NCBI RefSeq assembly: GCF_030247185.1
Contig: NC_080572.1
Coordinates: 10,557,007-10,621,006, forward strand
Direction of reading: 5' to 3'
Length of the DNA stretch: 64,000 nucleotides
Source of the DNA: Malaya genurostris
Taxonomy: Eukaryota > Arthropoda > Insecta > Diptera > Culicidae
The notes under the pieces are model-generated. The model did no database searches. It was not told the origin of the DNA and saw nothing but the letters and a program-made list of their open reading frames with translations. Numbering within the stretch: position 1 is the first letter of the stretch; each line of letters opens with the position of its first letter. A program made the translations under genes and the position numbers. Below are positions 1 to 11,160 of this stretch, piece by piece.

Positions 1-1670
1 TGTTTTTGGTATCCGTGACATAAGTTTAATTATATTATTGATATTAATATTTCAATAAAACTGTTTCAGCTTCGAATATTACCAGAAAGAGCGTGTTAAA
101 TACTAATGAAATAACCATTGTGGCAAATCAAGTAGCACTGGTTTCATTCCGCTATACGCCAACATAACGCTGTGAAGTGTGTGTGTGTTTCATCGGCTGT
201 GCACAGAGATGCCAGGTATTTTCATAGAAAATATGTATTACTTTGCATAGAAAGTCTATATCTGTTTTCACTAATAAAATGATGTTAAAAGATAGTTCTT
301 TAGATCTCCGTAAGCCATTGCCCCATTAATTAGATAATTCAACGAGTAAATTTTTTAGCAATAATAATAATGTGGAAAAATCCTGGTGGGTACGGTTGTA
401 TCGTTTGAGTTTTATATCTGGCAGCGGTGAGGCAGTCGGTTACCAGAATGTCTGCACAGCCATATTTTTCCAGCTGGCAGCGTTTAGTCAGCCATCTGGC
501 AGCCATGCGTATGCGGGTGAGAGTGTAATAGTGGAATATTTTGTTTTGATTGCTGTCGCCATTGCTAATTTATAGGATGAATAAAAGATCAACGATAGGA
601 TGGATAAAAATCCATTGAGATGAAATTAGGAGCAGAGTAGTGAAAACATCATTAGTGTTTTTAGCTGTTTTATAAATATTAGTTGAATTTTCAAGAAATG
701 TGAATCAATTTTCAACGTGGAGCAAGGCGAATGAAGCAGTAATATGAAATAGTTACAGTGATTTTAGTGGCTAAATCGGGGTTTGAAGGCGACGTCCTTA
801 CAAATGAGATGAAATAGGGAGCCCTTACCCTACATACTACAAATAGGTGGGGAAGTTGTCAAACTCGTGCGCACGAAAATAGTATTATAGAGGAGTCATA
901 CACTTGACATGATATGTTAAATGTGAAACCGTGCGATGGCGTTGCTGGACAGAAGACTGATTTCTCTCAAAGCTGACAGGAATTGCTTTTATCCTTCTTT
1001 TCTCATCGGGAAAATGATAAGAAGCCGTGCCAAGGCACAAATCTCTACATAACCAGGGAAGTACACCGCTAGAGTCAATTTGTTTTGATTCCTGATAAAA
1101 TGAAGCTCTTTGTTGAAATAAAAACTGAAGCAGATATGAAGGTATTTCAAGGCGAAGTGTCAGCGGCCTGTGGATATTAGTAGTACCGGTGAGAAGAATT
1201 TCGAAAATGGAACTAGCATTCGAAAGCTCTGTGATCATGGTACTACAAGAAATGCCATAATCGTAAAGTGAATGAAAACTATATACAAAATTCTTTAACG
1301 GATCTTACTCATTCGAGAGGAATGCCATCCGTTGTGAAACATCAAGAAGATCTAACAATTCGTGTCATTTCGAAGCTAGCAAATTTATTCCAAAGAACTG
1401 ACTGTGACAATGATTTCCAATGAAAAATAAAAATCGGCACTAAATTAAACCAACAAGTGGTTTTTTAATTGTTTGTGTGCAGTTTGCCATACTCGCGAGG
1501 CAATTTTTTTCAACGTTACTCTTCCATCCATACAAATCATCATTGATATACAAAACTCGAATTAATGAAAAGGATTGAAAATTATATGAATAAAAATTTA
1601 GATTTTAAAATATTATATAGGTATACGCCACATTCATATTTTACTCCTGAAAAATTGACGTTTCTTGACA
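1..1670. other. AT-rich stretch, no recognised gene
   Basis: No coding family is recognised. Short open frames at 372-575 (+) and 885-1238 (-) have low-complexity or unfamiliar translations. Near 203 the sequence CAGAGATGCCAG matches the terminus of the hAT-like MITE at 59570-59854, but no partner end is visible nearby, so it may be a solo end or chance. The rest looks like ordinary AT-rich non-coding DNA. Confidence 0.5.
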
Positions 1671-1800
1671 GGTGATAAATGGCGTGAAGTTGGCTCAATC
1701 ACCGGTGATGGTGATAGTAAAAGTGATCACCTTCGGTGATTCCAAACATTCTGGCGATCACCTCTTTATCACCAGGAGGTGATAGTCACTTATCACCTTA
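1671..1800. repeat. Cluster of GGTGAT/ATCACC motifs with inverted ends
   Basis: About ten GGTGAT or ATCACC hexamers are packed into 130 bp, in both orientations. The block starts with GGTGATAA and ends with TTATCACC, so it can fold back on itself. It may be a tiny degenerate MITE or a cluster of binding sites. No target duplication is clear. Confidence 0.45.
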
Positions 1801-1804
1801 CATG

Positions 1805-3675
1805 ATTCCACCCTTTTTTAATCCACCTTGTGGTGTAATGATGCCTTTCTCAAATCTCACATATTCTCATATATAAATGTGTGGTATTCTTCAAAATAAT
1901 TTTCTTTGATTCTTGAAAAAAAAAGGTTTGTCCATACACTAGTATAACCTATAGAGTGAAATAGTACTTAGGTCGGTTAGGCCATCTCTGAGGAACGAGA
2001 AGAGGTACTTCCGAAACCGGAATCTGGGAATCGGCATAATCGAAGTTGGTTCGAGAAAAGTGACTGGGATCCACTTGTGAGTCTATGGCTACAATCTTCG
2101 GTCGTTCATCAAAAACCCAAGAACAAACAAGAAAGCCAATGTTTGGCCATCTACTGACAATGACTACCGATTGGAATAGTTTTGAGGCAAGTTTAGAAAT
2201 TATTTTACTTTTTATTTCCGGAATCAGAAACCGAGAACCGAAATCGGGTTGTTTGGTTGTCTATTGACAATGGCTACCGATTGGAATAGTTTCGAGGCAA
2301 GTTAAGAAATTTTTTTACGTGTTTTGTTTCGCCGCTTCAAGTGATGGTATCCAATTTTTAACACTCTTCATACAATTCCGGAACCGGAGTCGGACCCGGA
2401 TGAAAGTTTTGCAGTTTTGTATGAAACTATGACACCTGTCATTTGAATCTAAGTTTGATGAAATCGGTCACGCCATCTCTGAGAAAAGTGAGGAAGTAAG
2501 TTAACATAATTTTGTTTTACTAATCACCCTGTAACTCCGGAATCGGAAGTCGGATCAAAATAAAATTCAAGATCTTTGTATAGGACCATTGTTCTTTTAA
2601 TCTGAATCTAAGTTGGTAAGAATCGGTTCTCTGAGAAAAGTAAGTGTACTTATTTTCATTTTTTTGCGCATATCACCCTGAAATTCCGGAACCGGAAGCC
2701 GGATTCGAACAAAATTCAGGAGCTTGGTGCGGGGATATTTTATTTGAATCTAAGTTCATGAAAATCGGTTCGACAATCTCCGAGAAAAGTGAGTGCAAAA
2801 AAATGTTACATACATACAAGGATGGCTTTTATCGCATCAAAGAACGTTCACTGGCAACTCTTCAACGATTAAATCAGTGCCATCAAAGAGAGTTGGAAAT
2901 CATCGCAACAACAAAAACCCGGCATGGCTCATTTAACATAGATTCGACACCAGTGCGAGAGCGAATTTCTCTCGATGACATTTCTGAGAATCAAAGGTTA
3001 GCACGCTGCTGTGGGGATCTTCTCTGAAGCAACAAACGGTCGCTTATTCTCGTTTCGCGATCCGATTCTATACAGGCAGTTGATAATTGCGATAGAATCA
3101 TTTTACTATTGCCGCTTATTCTAACTATGTGCATATAATCTTTGTATAAGTTGTGTCTATGAGAATGTATGTGAATGCTCCACACAAGGGTTTTGAAATA
3201 TTGCAACCTAGTATGAGAATTATCAAGTTGAATCATCGACTCGATTTTCTGCGATAATTATCAACTTGCGATTCTCTCTTGGGAAATTCCACACAGCAAC
3301 GATCATTATCAGACTGTAATTTTTTTAAGGGCCGTGAAATACTCAGAGTATGAAGTGGAGCGAAGGAATGTAGAAAAATTCTCTCGCGGTTCATGCATTG
3401 AGAGACTCGAGTTCTTGTAGCATCTTCTACCGGATTAAAAATGTTGTATACAATATAGAGAGCAATATAGCAGCTTCTGTCAAATTTTCGGCAATCACCA
3501 ACACTGCATACATGCATACACACATACACACATAGACACACACATACACACATACAGACATTTTGCGTACTCGACGAACTGACACAAGGTATAAGACACT
3601 CGGCGCTCCGGGCCTCGGGTCAAAAGTCGGTTTTCACAGTGATTGCATAACCTTTCTATATGAGAGGCAAAAAAT
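1805..3675 (+). repeat. Dispersed repeat family 1, copy with internal insertion
   Basis: The copy begins with the family start (TTTTTTAATCCACC, then TGATGCCTTTCTCA) and ends with CACAGTGATTGCATAACC and CTATATGAGAGGCAAAA. Inside, units containing CCGGAACCGGA recur near 2378, 2537 and 2685, a period of about 150-160 bp. Each unit continues into the 'AAAATCGGT...GAGAAAAGTGAG' motif. The ends carry the inverted motif TGCCTTTCTCATAT / ATATGAGAAAGGCA, suggesting a TIR-type non-autonomous element. About 690 bp of unrelated DNA (2815-3505) interrupts the copy between ACATACATA and CATACACACA. No transposase is encoded, and the family is not one I can name. Confidence 0.65.
2815..3505. other. Unclassified insertion inside the family-1 copy
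   Basis: This block separates the conserved TTACATACAT tract from the CA-rich tract that normally follows it directly, as seen at 12068-12100 and 54181-54215. It holds several inverted or repeated versions of GATAATTATCAACTTG (around 3080, 3220 and 3255). Reading frames exist at 2644-3027 (+) and on the opposite strand, but no protein family is recognised. It may be a separate short mobile element, though I could not define exact ends or a TSD. Confidence 0.4.
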
Positions 3676-3793
3676 GTATCATCTAGATATCTGAAATCTG
3701 TTAGTACACCGAAGGATTTTCAGAGATTGTAAACATAAATTTTAAGGATGCTATGAATTTAGTAGCTATTTGGATATCATGATCTAGAACAAT

Positions 3794-4094
3794 TATTCTC
3801 AACCATTTGATTTTGCGGACCCCTTTGGAACCATAATTGTTTTCCGCAGACTCCCACTGGAAATAAATTCACACTTTATTCCGAAAATTGTATAGTATCA
3901 ACGAAAAAGGACACACATTTTTTTCTAACGGTAACATGATAATTTTTTGGCAAAAACGTTTTTTACATTTAATTTAAAGCAACACAAAAACACCTACAAT
4001 TGCTGACAGAGAAAAGTAGCTCATGGAAATTATTCGCGCCCCCCAGAAATTAATTGCGGACCCCCAGCGGACCGCTGACCACTGGTTGGGAATA
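3794..4094. mobile_element. Degenerate hAT-like TIR element
   Basis: The left end TATTCTCAACCATTTG runs into TGCGGACCCC. The right end, reverse-complemented, reads TATTCCCAACCAGTGG and then GGGGGTCCGC. The 'TTCTCAACC...GCGGACCCC' pattern resembles ends of hAT superfamily elements. No coding sequence lies inside, and an 8-bp target duplication is not convincing, so the element is probably old or its ends are slightly misplaced. Confidence 0.5.
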
Positions 4095-5636
4095 ATAGTT
4101 ATAAATAGTTATAATAGTCAATGACGTCTCTGAAAATCGACGCACCTAGAATTTAAAATATTTTAAACTCCTAAATTAGCATTCGTCTTATTCTTTCGAC
4201 GAACATCTCATCCCCATGCTCCAGTTTTCGGGCAAACGAAGAATAACCGAACAGCGCGAAGAAATTTCACAATTATAAATGACTTTTCACTTATCTGGCG
4301 AAGCAAAGAAGATGCGATTCAACGGAAACACGGTGGCGCAAAAACAAAGAAGAAGAGCCAAAACTTTAACTCTTTCATTCGTAGATTTTGAATTTTCCCC
4401 CCAAACTTCGACGGCCAAGGAAGAGAAATTTTCATTCCCATCTCCTACCGCGGAGGGGGGGGGGGGTGCCAAAAATACTGCTGGTTTTTCGGAAACACTT
4501 TCTCTGGCTGGTTCTGAAAGTTCGCTTTCTAGATGGTTCGCAAACAATTCTTCATGCTTAGCCGAACATCAGATGCTGCCGTCGTAATGAAAAATAATCG
4601 ATTGAATTTCTCAAAATTATATTTACATAAGCTCCAGTCTTGCTGGGTAATTACAGCAGGAACCAGGGCTGGTTGTCACGTTCGAAAGAAGGATTTGATG
4701 GGTGATAAATTCAACCCTGTAACACCCGTAAGAAGAGGAAGGATACTTAACCATCTTTCCTCCCGTTTGTGGCGCCAACAATAAAAACCCTACAATAGAA
4801 AATATTCGCAATGCTTACTTTGATAGGCCGTCAGGTTGGTGGTGACCGAGAGAGGTTTTCCACTTCTTTTGAAACGAGAAATGATAACAGGCCCGATGAG
4901 AAACGATGTAAACTATTGCTGGTAACAGAAAATATCCCACACTCTTCAACAGTTTGGTAAAATAGGCCTGGGGGACCCTTTTTCGGAAATCTTGAAGTTG
5001 GCTGTGGAAGCTTTTTGCTATTTGAAGCGTAAGCAGCGAACAGTTCGTGTAAAAGTATCGTTTAAATTGTTGGAGTTCGAAGCAGTAGACATGTGCCATG
5101 CGGGGGATGGGTTTGTGGGATGTTTTGGGGAGGGCGATGGAATGGGTAAGGGGGGTTTTCCTATGTAATACCGATTTCCGAGCGGAACGCACATGTCAAG
5201 GCGCATGTCTTCATAAATTTTCGTTTTCTTGTGTACAAGGAGACGAAGATGAAATCTTGAGTGAAGTGGTGCTAGGAACTCTCATCCTTCGTTCGGCGCG
5301 AGTTTTATGTAGTTTCGCTATTCGTGTGGGTGCATCGTGAACATGTATGTTATGTGTCCCCTAGATCTAAGATGTGAATTCTTGTAAGGTGTTCATATGT
5401 TAACGGTGAATGAAGTTCCTTTGAATCCGTACTTACTTTACTCATTATTCTTGGTCTAAGATGTCCTTCACGGTGTCAAGTCTACGAATACTAAAGCAAT
5501 TGAGATAAGTGACGAGATGTTTCTTCTTTTTAGCCGTGAACTTTTTTTTCATCATCTCAAAGTTTTGAGTCACAGAACGATCGTACTTCTCATTTCAATA
5601 CTTGTGCTTCTGAACGGTATTACGCTGTCAATTCCG
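4095..5636. other. Unclassified, moderately GC-rich region
   Basis: Overlapping open frames run on both strands (for example 4279-4587 + and 4287-4547 -; 5098-5340 + and 4815-5192 -). None has a recognisable domain, and both-strand openness argues against any one of them. A run of twelve G lies at 4455-4466. This could include promoter or UTR sequence of a nearby gene, but nothing in the sequence proves that. Confidence 0.4.
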
Positions 5637-5922
5637 TACTATTACTATTACTATTACTATTTCTATTACTATTACTATTACTATTACTATTACTATTACT
5701 ATTACTATTACTATTACTATTACTATTACTATTACTATTACTATTACTATTACTATTACTATTACTATTACTATTACTATTACTATTACTATTACTATTA
5801 CTATTACTATTACTATTACTATTACTATTACTATTACTATTACTATTATTATTACTATTACTATTACTATTACTATTACTATTACTATTACTATTACTAT
5901 TACTATTACTATTACTATTACT
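5637..5922. repeat. Hexanucleotide microsatellite (TACTAT)n, about 48 units
   Basis: A nearly pure tandem array of the 6-mer TACTAT (equivalently ATTACT) spans 286 bp. Only two imperfections are obvious: a T in place of A near 5660 and an ATT expansion near 5848. Because the period is a multiple of three, it creates a poly-Tyr frame on the plus strand and an Asn-Ser frame on the minus strand. Neither is credible as a gene. Confidence 0.97.
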
Positions 5923-5924
5923 CA

Positions 5925-6095
5925 TGAAATTTTCGAAATCGAAAAAAAATATTTGATGCAAAAAGTCTTAGAATTGCATGAAACGTCGAGATTTAGTGTC
6001 ATCTCGGAAAAAAATTTTTTTTGAAAAAATCGACTTTTTGGAACTTAGAAAAAATAGTCTCAGAAAGCCAATTTTTTCGAAAATTTTTTTTAGAA
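5925..6095. repeat. Half copy of the fold-back element seen at 63665-63912
   Basis: The stretch containing CATGAAATTTTCGAAATCGA, then TTAGAATTGCATGAAACG and AAAAAATCGACTTTTTGG, matches the left arm of the fold-back at the right edge of the window. Only one arm is well preserved. It is followed directly by a family-1 repeat end. Confidence 0.6.
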
Positions 6096-6310
6096 AGCAC
6101 ATAAGTTTGTTAAAATCGGTTCAGCCATCTCTGAGAAAATTGAGCGCGTTCAAATATCTTCGAAAAGTGCACACACATTCACACAGACATTTTCCGATCT
6201 CGTCGAACTGAGTCGAATGGTATATAACACTATGGGTCTTCGAGACACCGTTCGAATGTCGGTTTTTCCACCAATTCTAATACCTTTCTATAGAGAAAGG
6301 CAAAAAGATA
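6096..6310 (+). repeat. Family-1 repeat, 3' end fragment
   Basis: The fragment starts within 'AAAATCGGTTCAGCCATCTC', continues through the CA-rich tract and 'GTCGAACTGAGTCGAATGG', and ends at CTATAGAGAAAGGCAAAAAG. The first part of the family is missing. A further degenerate piece containing a CCGGGACCGGAAGTGA motif follows to about 6430. Confidence 0.7.
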
Positions 6311-6430
6311 AATTCGTCACTTATATCGTTATATCTCCGGGACCGGAAGTGATAGTCAATTGATCTTCGAACTTGAATAACATCCCAAGATTAGCTTCAA
6401 ACCTTGTGTTATCTTTCTTTACAGAAAGAC

Positions 6431-7863
6431 GAAACATATGTGGATCCAAACTTTTGCATATAAGTGTATTTGTTTGTGTATTTAAGATGGCGTTTTCTTT
6501 TGTCTACAAAAAGCATCAATCAATATTGAACTTTTGAACTCTTGGTTCTTGAACGAATCACATCCTACTCTTCTGGAGATACTTCTCGAGCTAAAGTTGG
6601 TTCATTTATTTTCACTCCAGAGGTTCTTTTTTCCACAATTGCAGATGCCTTGCTGAATCATTAACTTGAAAGCGACCGACGAATTTGCGACCTACAAACT
6701 TAAACTTATTTGAATTATGATTTTTTTTACCCTCATTTAGTGCTTTATTTGATCAGTTAACTGGTTTAAACACGTTTCTACTCAAGTCAGTCGATGTGAG
6801 AAAACTTCAGTGGATGTTGATAGCTTCCTAATGGTTTCAAAGAATTTTTTTTATTTAACAATATATTCAATAAAACACACTACTTTAGCTCTAAAATGTC
6901 GAGGGCAAGCTTCAAAGAATTCAAAAAGATCATATAAAATTCCTACTAAAATATTTTCTGATTACTATCATAATAAAAAGATTTCTTTTCAACGGAGGAT
7001 TTCTGGTGTTTTCTGGTGTCAAGAACTATTTTGCACTAGAGAGCCTCAAATGATTCCGACTTTAAAAAAATCTGTAGCATCAAATTGAAATGGGAACTTG
7101 TTTATGAATACACTCTTTAAAACTTTCTTGGTTAATGTTTTCGGACGATTTTACATGAATGCAGGTGGACAAGTTAGTATAATGGAAAATGAGATGAAAA
7201 ATAAGACCGACTCGAATGAAAAACGGAAATTGCGTAAGGTGGATCTACTGTAGTAGTAGGCTGTGTAAAATTGTTGGTTCATTTTCCTGACGTTCATTAG
7301 TTCATTTTTCGACGAATATTTACGTGTTTTCTACAAAAATCAAAAATATTTGAATTTATAACATTGGAAAATACTCATCGATTTCTTTGAGCTGGCTTTC
7401 ACAAAATTAGACTCAAATGAAAGACTTCAAGGCTCGGTTTCCACTGTTTAAATAAACAGTTTTGCCGTGTATTGGATAAATGATTTTCCGGACAGAAAAA
7501 AGCTACGGATTTGAGTCCCGTCTCTAACAATTTTTCATTTCACAATTGCATTCGTCATTATATAGCCAATCTATGGGACGCCTTTGCAAAATTCATCGTG
7601 TAAAAGAATGGGTAGAACTTAATCAATTAAAAAATTAACTTAAAGCAGCAACATAATTTCTTCTCCATATCATCATAAACTGTTCAGCAATTTATGATAA
7701 AATTTTCAGTAGTATGAGATATCCCATAATAACTGAAAGTAAAAATAAGCAGAAATTTTCTAAAATGTTTTGTATGAACAAGCAATAGGGTGAAATTCAG
7801 TGCCAACGTAAGGCGCAAAAATTCCAAACACATGAATTTGTTCGCTAGTAAAACATACACTAA
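6431..7863. other. AT-rich stretch with one dispersed repeat
   Basis: No gene is recognised. The segment from about 7590 to 7740 (AGAATGGGTAGAACTTAATC onward) is similar to 45055-45215 and is listed separately. An open frame at 6810-7088 has no identifiable domain. Confidence 0.45.
7590..7740 (+). repeat. Dispersed repeat shared with 45055-45215
   Basis: Both places contain GAATGGGTAGAACTTAATC. After a variable gap come GCARCAACATW and TTCTCCATA, then a CAATTTATGAT motif followed by TTTTCA. Divergence is substantial. The nature of the repeat is unknown. Confidence 0.5.
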
Positions 7864-8022
7864 TGCCGTTTTTCATTGAAAAATACTGGTGGCGTGGATT
7901 GCTCTGATTTTGCACTTTCGAGCAGAAATGCAACATTCTGACGGTGTTTCATTGCGATTTCTGCTCGAAAGTGCAAAACCAGAGCAATCCACACCACCAG
8001 TGTTTTTTAATGAAAAACGCCA
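7864..8022. mobile_element. Palindromic MITE, TGNCGTTTTTCATT family, TAA target
   Basis: This 159-bp element is flanked by TAA (7861-7863 and 8023-8025). The left end is TGCCGTTTTTCATTGAAAAA and the right end, reverse-complemented, is TGGCGTTTTTCATTAAAAAA. The inverted similarity continues for about 66 bp per arm, through GGATTGCTCTG and TTGCACTTTCGAGCAGAAAT, around a loop of about 25 bp. The 3-bp TWA target points to the PIF/Harbinger type, but no transposase is present to confirm this. Related ends occur at 16298-16553 and 19748-20019. Confidence 0.85.
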
Positions 8023-8164
8023 TAACTATGGATGGTTATAAACCACGAGTATTATCAATTGATTAATATGAGGGAGACATAGTTGTGCATGTTGTTTAAC
8101 TCGGTCTACTAAATGTATCAATTTATATTAAAAATGCTTTTATAATTGATTTTCTCATCTACAG

Positions 8165-8765
8165 GGTCCGCCATGTAACTTTTTTTTAAAACATGCAATA
8201 AAACACAAGCGGTTTATCCGATTTCAAAATTTATTTTTTCATATTAAAGTACAATACTTCCGGTTAATTATGGAATATAATTTCATTCAAATGGCTGCCT
8301 CCGCTGACCTTGCAGTACGCCATATGGTCGGTCCAGTTTTTTAGTACAATTTCGATTGTGCGCAGCTTTATTTCAGCTATGGCTGCACGAATGTTGTCCT
8401 TCAAGACTTGAATTGTCTCTGGCTTGTCCGCATTACAGCTCCGATGCGGCCAAACGACATCCGAATTTTGACTGATAATTCGATCTTCGAAGACTGTGCG
8501 CAGAAGATCGATCGTGGCGTTGGCTGTGTGGCACGGAGCGCCGTCTTGTTGGAACCAAATGGTGTCCAAGTCTTCCTCTCCAAGTAACGGAAAGAGCCAA
8601 TCGCTAATCATGGCGCGGTAGCGCTCGCCATTGACCGTGGCGGCGGCTCCTGCCTCATTTTCGAAGAAAAATTGCCCAATGATGCCGCCAGACCAAAATC
8701 CGCACCAAACGGTCACTATCTGAGGATGCTTCGGCTGTATAGCGAAATTGTTCACTCTTTGTTAC
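8165..8765 (-). pseudogene. Mariner-type transposase fragment, truncated and internally deleted
   Basis: The minus-strand frame 8755-8264 encodes the C-terminal half of a Tc1/mariner transposase. Near its start is a VTVWCGFWSGG motif, then FFFENEAGA, then FQQDGAPCHTA, which carries the second catalytic Asp. The protein ends in SHLNEIIFHN, close to the usual mariner C-terminus. The family normally has a PRS-x-D-L-T-P motif with the third catalytic Asp. Here PHRSCN is joined directly to ADKPET, so about 18 residues including that Asp are deleted in frame. The N-terminal part with the DNA-binding domain and first Asp is absent. The segment CAGGGTCCGCCATGTAAC at about 8163-8180 is the likely terminal repeat on the 3' side. 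The enzyme is dead. Confidence 0.88.
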
Positions 8766-9078
8766 AGATCAAAAACTTTGGCATGAGATGTGTACTGTTC
8801 ATTCGATTCATTAGAAAAAGATGTGAATGCCAAGTGTGATACTTGTAGTGAGTATTAAAAATTTGTCTATTTATTACAGTCCACTACAACTTTATGAGTT
8901 GACGAATCCGAACAGTTATTATGAATCTCAAATAATACTTTTTTAAATATTCCCATGAATTCTCAGAGACCTAGCCGTCTCTAAGAAAATTTGTTTTATT
9001 GTATCCTCTAATTTTTAAAATATGACTTTTACAAATTCCTATATATTTCTAATACAACAATTCCCCCAATTTGTTGTG
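8766..9078. other. AT-rich spacer, nothing recognised
   Basis: No coding or repeat signal is seen between the truncated mariner and the hAT-like element. The 5' half of the mariner is not present here. Confidence 0.5.
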
Positions 9079-9086
9079 ACACTCCC

Positions 9087-10598
9087 TAGAGATGGTCGGG
9101 TATAGAAATTCTTATACCCGAACCCGACCCGTACCCGAGTGATCAGCAAAAAAATTTACCGGTACCCAATAAAAAATAAAAACTTTTACCCGTACCCGAC
9201 CCGTACCCGATTAAAAATTACCTGTACCCGTACCCGACCCGAATGAGTAATAAAAATTTTAACAAAATTTAGGATGGAAAAAATAAAGTGTTTTAGATAG
9301 CGAGCCGTATCAGGCTCTAGTTGATAAGTAAAATACAATAAAATACTTGTTTACATTTAAACATATGTGTGAAACACGAATAGATTTCCAATGTCTTTGG
9401 TACTTTATACTCATTTACAAATATCATCAAAAGGGAGTAATATCTACTCAAATTTTTCGAGAAGCATATTTACTCATAGTGTCGTGATACCCGTTGTATT
9501 CAATTTTGTGTAGGTATGGTTTTTACGAAATAGTGGTTTTTACAGTCATTGAACTTCTGTGCCACCTCCGGTGGAACCCTCAACGAGTGAACACGGTGAA
9601 AATTTGAATATTTCGCGAGAAAAGATTTTCACCCGTACTTTTGCGACTCCACGTTGTCACGCATTGAGATTTTCACTTGTAGTCCAGTGAAAAGAAACGA
9701 AAATTAACTGGCAATATAGCCCAACTTGCTGTGTCATCAATCGGTGTCATTTCAAGTGAGGTGACACCATCCAGAAGTGAAGAATAAGAAGCCAACTTCT
9801 ATGCAGATTTTCTGAAATAAATGTTCACGTTTTATGGTTAGAATCCTAATGATTTCGTATGAAAATTTTGAAAATCTCCAACCAATATTTAAAATAAACA
9901 GTCCATTAAAACCTACGTGAAAAGTAGGGTCTGACCGTAACATCTTATACCGTTTTCGTTTCTTGATCAGAGCAGCCCGAAAGCTGACCCAGAGTCGCCC
10001 AATCAACGTTTGATATTATTAACTTTTCGTTTGAGTGTTTGAACAGAATGATTTTACAAGGATAAATTTTTTAATATTACCATTTAATTCTGTTATAAGT
10101 ATATACCGTCACTATACAAATTCACTATGTATCTCACAACACTATAAATCATGTATAATGAACGTCACATCACATATACGTATTTCGAATACAATTTATA
10201 TTCTTCTTCAGTGTATCAGGTTTTTTAAATTATTTTAATATAATTGTTGTTGTTGTTGTTTAGGGCGCGTACCACGTGTTCGTTTTACTCGGAGTCAGAC
10301 TCGTCCGGGTCTAGGTTCAAAAACGAAAACGGTATTAGAGCTAAGGTAAACGAAAACGGTATTGGGCTAAGTTTATTTTTCGGAAGAACTGTTTTGCAAT
10401 AAAAAATTCTCGTCAACGTGTTAACATATTTATGTGAAGTACAAATGGTCGGGTAATCGATCAGAAAAAAAAATTTACCCGTACCCGACCCGTACCCGAT
10501 TGAAAATAAAAATTTTTACCCGTACCCAACCGAAAAACCCGTCGGGTACGGGTACGGGTCGGGTTTCGGGTAAAATACCCGAGACCCGACCATCTCTA
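9087..10598. mobile_element. Non-autonomous hAT-like element with 8-bp target duplication
   Basis: The left end is TAGAGATGGTCGGGTA at 9087. The right end, reverse-complemented from 10598, is TAGAGATGGTCGGGT. Flanks are ACACTCCC (9079-9086) and ACACTTCC (10599-10606), an 8-bp duplication with one change. An 8-bp target and a 'TAGAGATGG' terminus fit the hAT superfamily. Next to each end is a dense subterminal array of ACCCG and GTACCCG motifs (9105-9245 and 10445-10590), a typical layout for repeated transposase-binding sites. The interior has no transposase frame. It contains a short (GTT)5 run near 10246-10261. Confidence 0.85.
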
Positions 10599-10606
10599 AC
10601 ACTTCC

Positions 10607-10924
10607 CTAAAGGTTACCCGGAAAATACATAAACACGAATATTTTGCTTAATAAATTGCAAATATTTGATTCGGTTTGTTTTTTTTTTTCACATGTCGGT
10701 CGTCGCCATCATTCTACTTAAAGTATCATGCAATTATTCAAAAAATTTATTAAGATTCGACATAAATGTATAGAATTCGCTCCAACTAAAGAAATTTTTT
10801 CCGACGTATGGAAAAGCATGTCTGTCAATATGGGTATTTTCGAATCGAATTTGATGACTAGATGTCATAAAGAACGTTTGAGGTAATTCCAAATTGCATG
10901 GTGGTGACTTTTGGTTCATTGAAA
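10607..10924. other. AT-rich spacer, nothing recognised
   Basis: No gene or named repeat is visible. A short T-run lies near 10680. Confidence 0.5.
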
Positions 10925-11160
10925 TTTCCTGCGTCTATTCATTAAACCCGTTCTGAAAATATGCATATTGTAACCCCTTACAAGAAAAAATAATATACTG
11001 GATACCGTCATCTTGGATTTCGCAACGACCCAAAACATCGTTTTCTTGCATCTATTCATCAAATCCGTTCCGTACATTGTATGGGTTTCAAAGAAATGTT
11101 ATTATCGCGCTATCTCGAATTTCAGAACCATATCGAACAACATTTTCTGGTATCCACTCA
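10925..11160 (+). repeat. Left part of a tandem array of about 115-bp units
   Basis: Units share a core like 'CATCTATTCATCAAATCCGT' with landmarks near 10932 and 11049, and a third begins near 11145. Each continues with an ATATTGTAAC-like segment, a 'CATCTTGGATTTC' segment and 'ACATCGTTTTC'. The array resumes at 12240 after a family-1 repeat. Confidence 0.65.

Noticed and set aside
885..1238. 117-residue minus-strand frame
   Set aside because: No domain or repeat relation was found, and the composition is not distinct from the surrounding non-coding DNA.
3233..3553. Cys/Val-rich frame MCVCVCLCVYVC
   Set aside because: It is the antisense of the CA-rich tract in a family-1 repeat.
4279..4587. 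Pair of overlapping frames on opposite strands (also 4287-4547)
   Set aside because: No domains are seen, both strands are open, and one frame crosses a run of twelve G. Nothing supports either as a gene.
5517..5927. 136-residue frame dominated by tyrosine
   Set aside because: It is the translation of the TACTAT microsatellite. The opposite strand gives an equally long Asn-Ser frame.
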